64,000 nt of DNA, taken from Closterium sp. NIES-65 (Eukaryota > Streptophyta > Zygnematophyceae > Desmidiales > Closteriaceae). Position numbers and translations under genes: made by a program. The stretch's first letter is position 1. Each line of letters opens with the position of its first letter. Of this stretch, positions 61,903-64,000 are shown piece after piece. The notes below the pieces were generated by a model. The model was not told the DNA's origin, made no database searches, and saw only the letters and a program-made list of their open reading frames with translations. The stretch is taken from NCBI GenBank assembly GCA_948144175.1, contig CANXME010001298.1:865114-929113 (forward strand), given 5' to 3'.

Positions 61903-64000
61903 TCAAAAGGTGAGCAAGTGAGGCAAGACAGGCACAAGACCAAGCTGAGTACAGAAGCGCTGATGATCACAAGGCGCAAGTGCCTTGGTGAAAACATCAG
62001 CAGTGTTGGCCTCAAAGGCCACGTACGCAAGTTGCAACTGACCACGCTGCTGCAACTCACGAGCAAGAAAGTAGCAAAGAGCAATGTGCTTCGTTCTGTG
62101 TTCCAGGCGCTGCTCCCGACACAAGGCTAGCATGGCCTTGTTGTCTACGTACAGGACTCGAGGAGAACGAGGCGGCTCTCCGAGGTCAGTCAGCAGGTAG
62201 GTAAGCCAGCAAAGCTCCTGTGCAGCCATGGCCCCGACGTAGATCTCAGCCTCACAACTGGAGCCGAGAACAGAAGACGAGCGAGTAGCCCGCCACGAAG
62301 TAGAGCCGGAACCAAGGCTGAAGGTGTAACCCTGTGACGAACGCTGCGTAGCCTGGTCCTCTGCCCAAGAAGCGTCCGCGTGCCTAGTGAGGACCACTGG
62401 ACTCCGCCCTCCAAGCACTAGCCCCATGCCCGACGTACTGCACAAGTAGCGCAACACCCTCTTCGCTGCAGCCATGTGCTCTGGTCTGTGTCTCCCAGGA
62501 GCAACATAGCGTGCAAGAATGCTAAGAGGGTATGCAAGGTCAGGTCGTGTGCAGGTCATCAGGTACATGAGGCAGCCAACAAGCTCTGGGTACGGGCCAC
62601 TCGACTCTACGGACTCATCCGAAGGCAGAGCTGAGAGTGAGTGGCGAGTAGACAGAGGAGTTGCCTGAGGCGAGGAGTACGTGAAGCCGAAGCGCTGAAG
62701 GACCTGCTGCACCATGTGTGACTGAGTCAGGGTAATGGTGCGGCGTGCTCTGTCCCGAGTGATCTGCAAGCCAAGGTAGCTGCGCAGTTCACCCAGGTCT
62801 GTGCACGTGTGTCTCTTCTGCAGCTCGGACTTCACGTGGGCGAGTCCAGCAGTCCAGCTGTGGCAAAGACCAAGTCGTCAACGTACACGAGGATGTAGAA
62901 CGGCGGCAGAGAGGTGTCGGTGCGTAGAAACAGTGACGGGTCAGCAGTAGAGGGAGCAAACCCAAGAGCCGCAAGTGTAGTCCTCAGTGTGTCGTGCCAC
63001 TCGCGCGGTGCCTGGCGGAGACCGTAGACTGGCCGTCGGAGGCTCCACTGGGTGCCAGGAGGGAAAGTCCCAGTGAAGCCAGGTGGACGGCGCAACCAGA
63101 TCTCCTCGTGCAGGCTACCCTGCAGGAAAGCAGTGCTGAAGTCAAGGGAGTGAAGCTCGTAGTCACGCTGAGCAGCTACGTGTAGCAGCACCCGAGGGTG
63201 GTCATCTTCGAGGTGGGAGAGAAGGTCTGAAAGTAGTCAACTCCCTGCCGCTGACTGAAGCCACGAGCCACGTACCGCGCCTTGAAGACAGGTGGAGAGC
63301 CCGGCGGCCGCTTCACCCTGAAGATCCACATGCCACTAACGATGTTCGCCCCAGGAGGGGGAACCGCGTCAACGTAGGTGCCTGTGGACTTCCAGGAAGC
63401 CATCTCTGCATCCATAGCTGCCTGCCACTAAGAGGAGTAGGGACCCTCTACGCCCTCCGCGTAAGAGCGCGGTGTCGGGATGTCTAGTGCATCCGGGTCT
63501 CCCTCAGGGGTAAGCAGTACGGACGCGAGATGAGGTGAAGCAGCAGCCAGACACTGGAACTCCTCTTGCATGTCCTCAAGGACGTCCGTGCCAAGAGCAC
63601 ACTCACCCCCGACGGACGCAGGACAGACAGACGCAGACTCAGCAACAAGACTAGCAGCGTAGTCTAGACGACAGCGAGCAGCAAAGTCGACGAGCTCAGC
63701 AACAAGAGCAGACGCAGCAGTGGACTCAAAGGAGGGGTCAGTGACGACAGTAGCAAGGAGACGCGTGACAGTAGGACTGGCAGCACGAAGAGAGTCCGAC
63801 TCAGGGTCGGCAAGCACAGGAAGAGAGGACTCAGGAGGAGAGGGCAAAGGGGCACGCAGAGGAGCAGTGGACGGACGCAGAGACATCCGGTGCGTGCCAG
63901 GGACAGGAGGAGGACACTGGCGCGAACTGCGACCACTAGTGCGAGCAGCACGAACAGGCGACGCAGGACGAGACGCAGGCTCACGACGCTCTGCAAGACA
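61903..64000 (-). pseudogene. E8 copia polyprotein, C-terminal part
   Basis: From the right: Pro/Ser/Ala-rich linker, RT (GMWIFRVKR, FKARYVARGFSQ, YVDDLVF near 62,880), RNase H (ADASWAEDQATQ, SCEAEIYVGA, YVDNKAMLAL) and the end motif ANTADVFTKALAPCDHQRF. Very close to E5 and E1. A few breaks in the visible part. Confidence 0.87.

Larger units (their letters stand above)
61562..64000 (-). mobile_element. E8: Ty1/copia family-A element, 3' part
   Basis: The 3' LTR (61,562-61,692, 131 bp) is followed by the family-A purine tract, 3' leader, RNase H, RT and the Pro-rich linker, which runs off the right edge. The LTR is closest to that of E5 (TGAGAAAA start, GCATAAGCTATAATGTTCTG end). The visible polyprotein has a few breaks. 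It is inserted in chromovirus E7, mirroring E1 inside E2 at the other end of the window. Confidence 0.92.

Overview
This window looks like nuclear DNA of a green-lineage eukaryote, most likely a streptophyte alga. The genus is not provable from sequence alone; a desmid such as Closterium is only a guess. The reasons are dense Ty1/copia and Ty3/gypsy (chromovirus) elements with initiator-Met-type primer sites, plus one intron-rich host gene of the plant-type xyloglucan fucosyltransferase family (GT37). No bacterial-style operons, rRNA, functional tRNA genes or CRISPR arrays were seen.

Region 1-49,201 is a nest of LTR retrotransposons. A copia element (E1, plus strand, running off the left edge) sits in a chromovirus (E2, to 7,783), whose 3' LTR is also split by a short non-autonomous element (TRIM1, 5,980-7,462). 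After about 0.5 kb of unassigned DNA, an old copia element of a second family (element B, plus strand) starts at 8,295. It ends at 49,201, flanked by the same 5-bp duplication (GTCAT), so about 41 kb is one expanded insertion. It was hit by copia family-A elements E3 (8,308-15,678, in the 5' LTR), E4 (16,963-24,284, in gag), E5 (25,645-33,137, before integrase) and E6 (35,403-42,898, in RT), by a second non-autonomous element TRIM2 (44,345-45,706), and by a tRNA-headed SINE-like segment (about 47.5-48.2 kb). LTR divergence gives a consistent age order: B about 7%, E6 5.7%, E4 4.8%, E5 2.3%, TRIM1 2.1%, TRIM2 1.6%, E3 0%. Element B also carries a roughly 3-kb protease-to-RT segment twice, and the second copy preserves empty sites for E5 and E6.

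Region 49,202-60,870 is the host island. A minus-strand gene of 12 exons (60,303 down to 49,678) reads in frame through every inferred splice junction to give 595 codons with GT37 landmarks in the right order. Its introns hold minisatellites: a 39/35-bp array of about 73 units, a 31-32-bp array built from the exon 1 splice donor, a 16-bp array built from the exon 10 donor, and 27-, 20-, 22- and 19-bp arrays. Degenerate local copies of exons 6, 7, 8, 11 and 12 lie beside the real ones.

Region 60,871-64,000 returns to mobile DNA: the 3' end of a minus-strand chromovirus (LTR 60,871-61,192 plus chromodomain) cut by another minus-strand family-A copia element (E8) that runs off the right edge.
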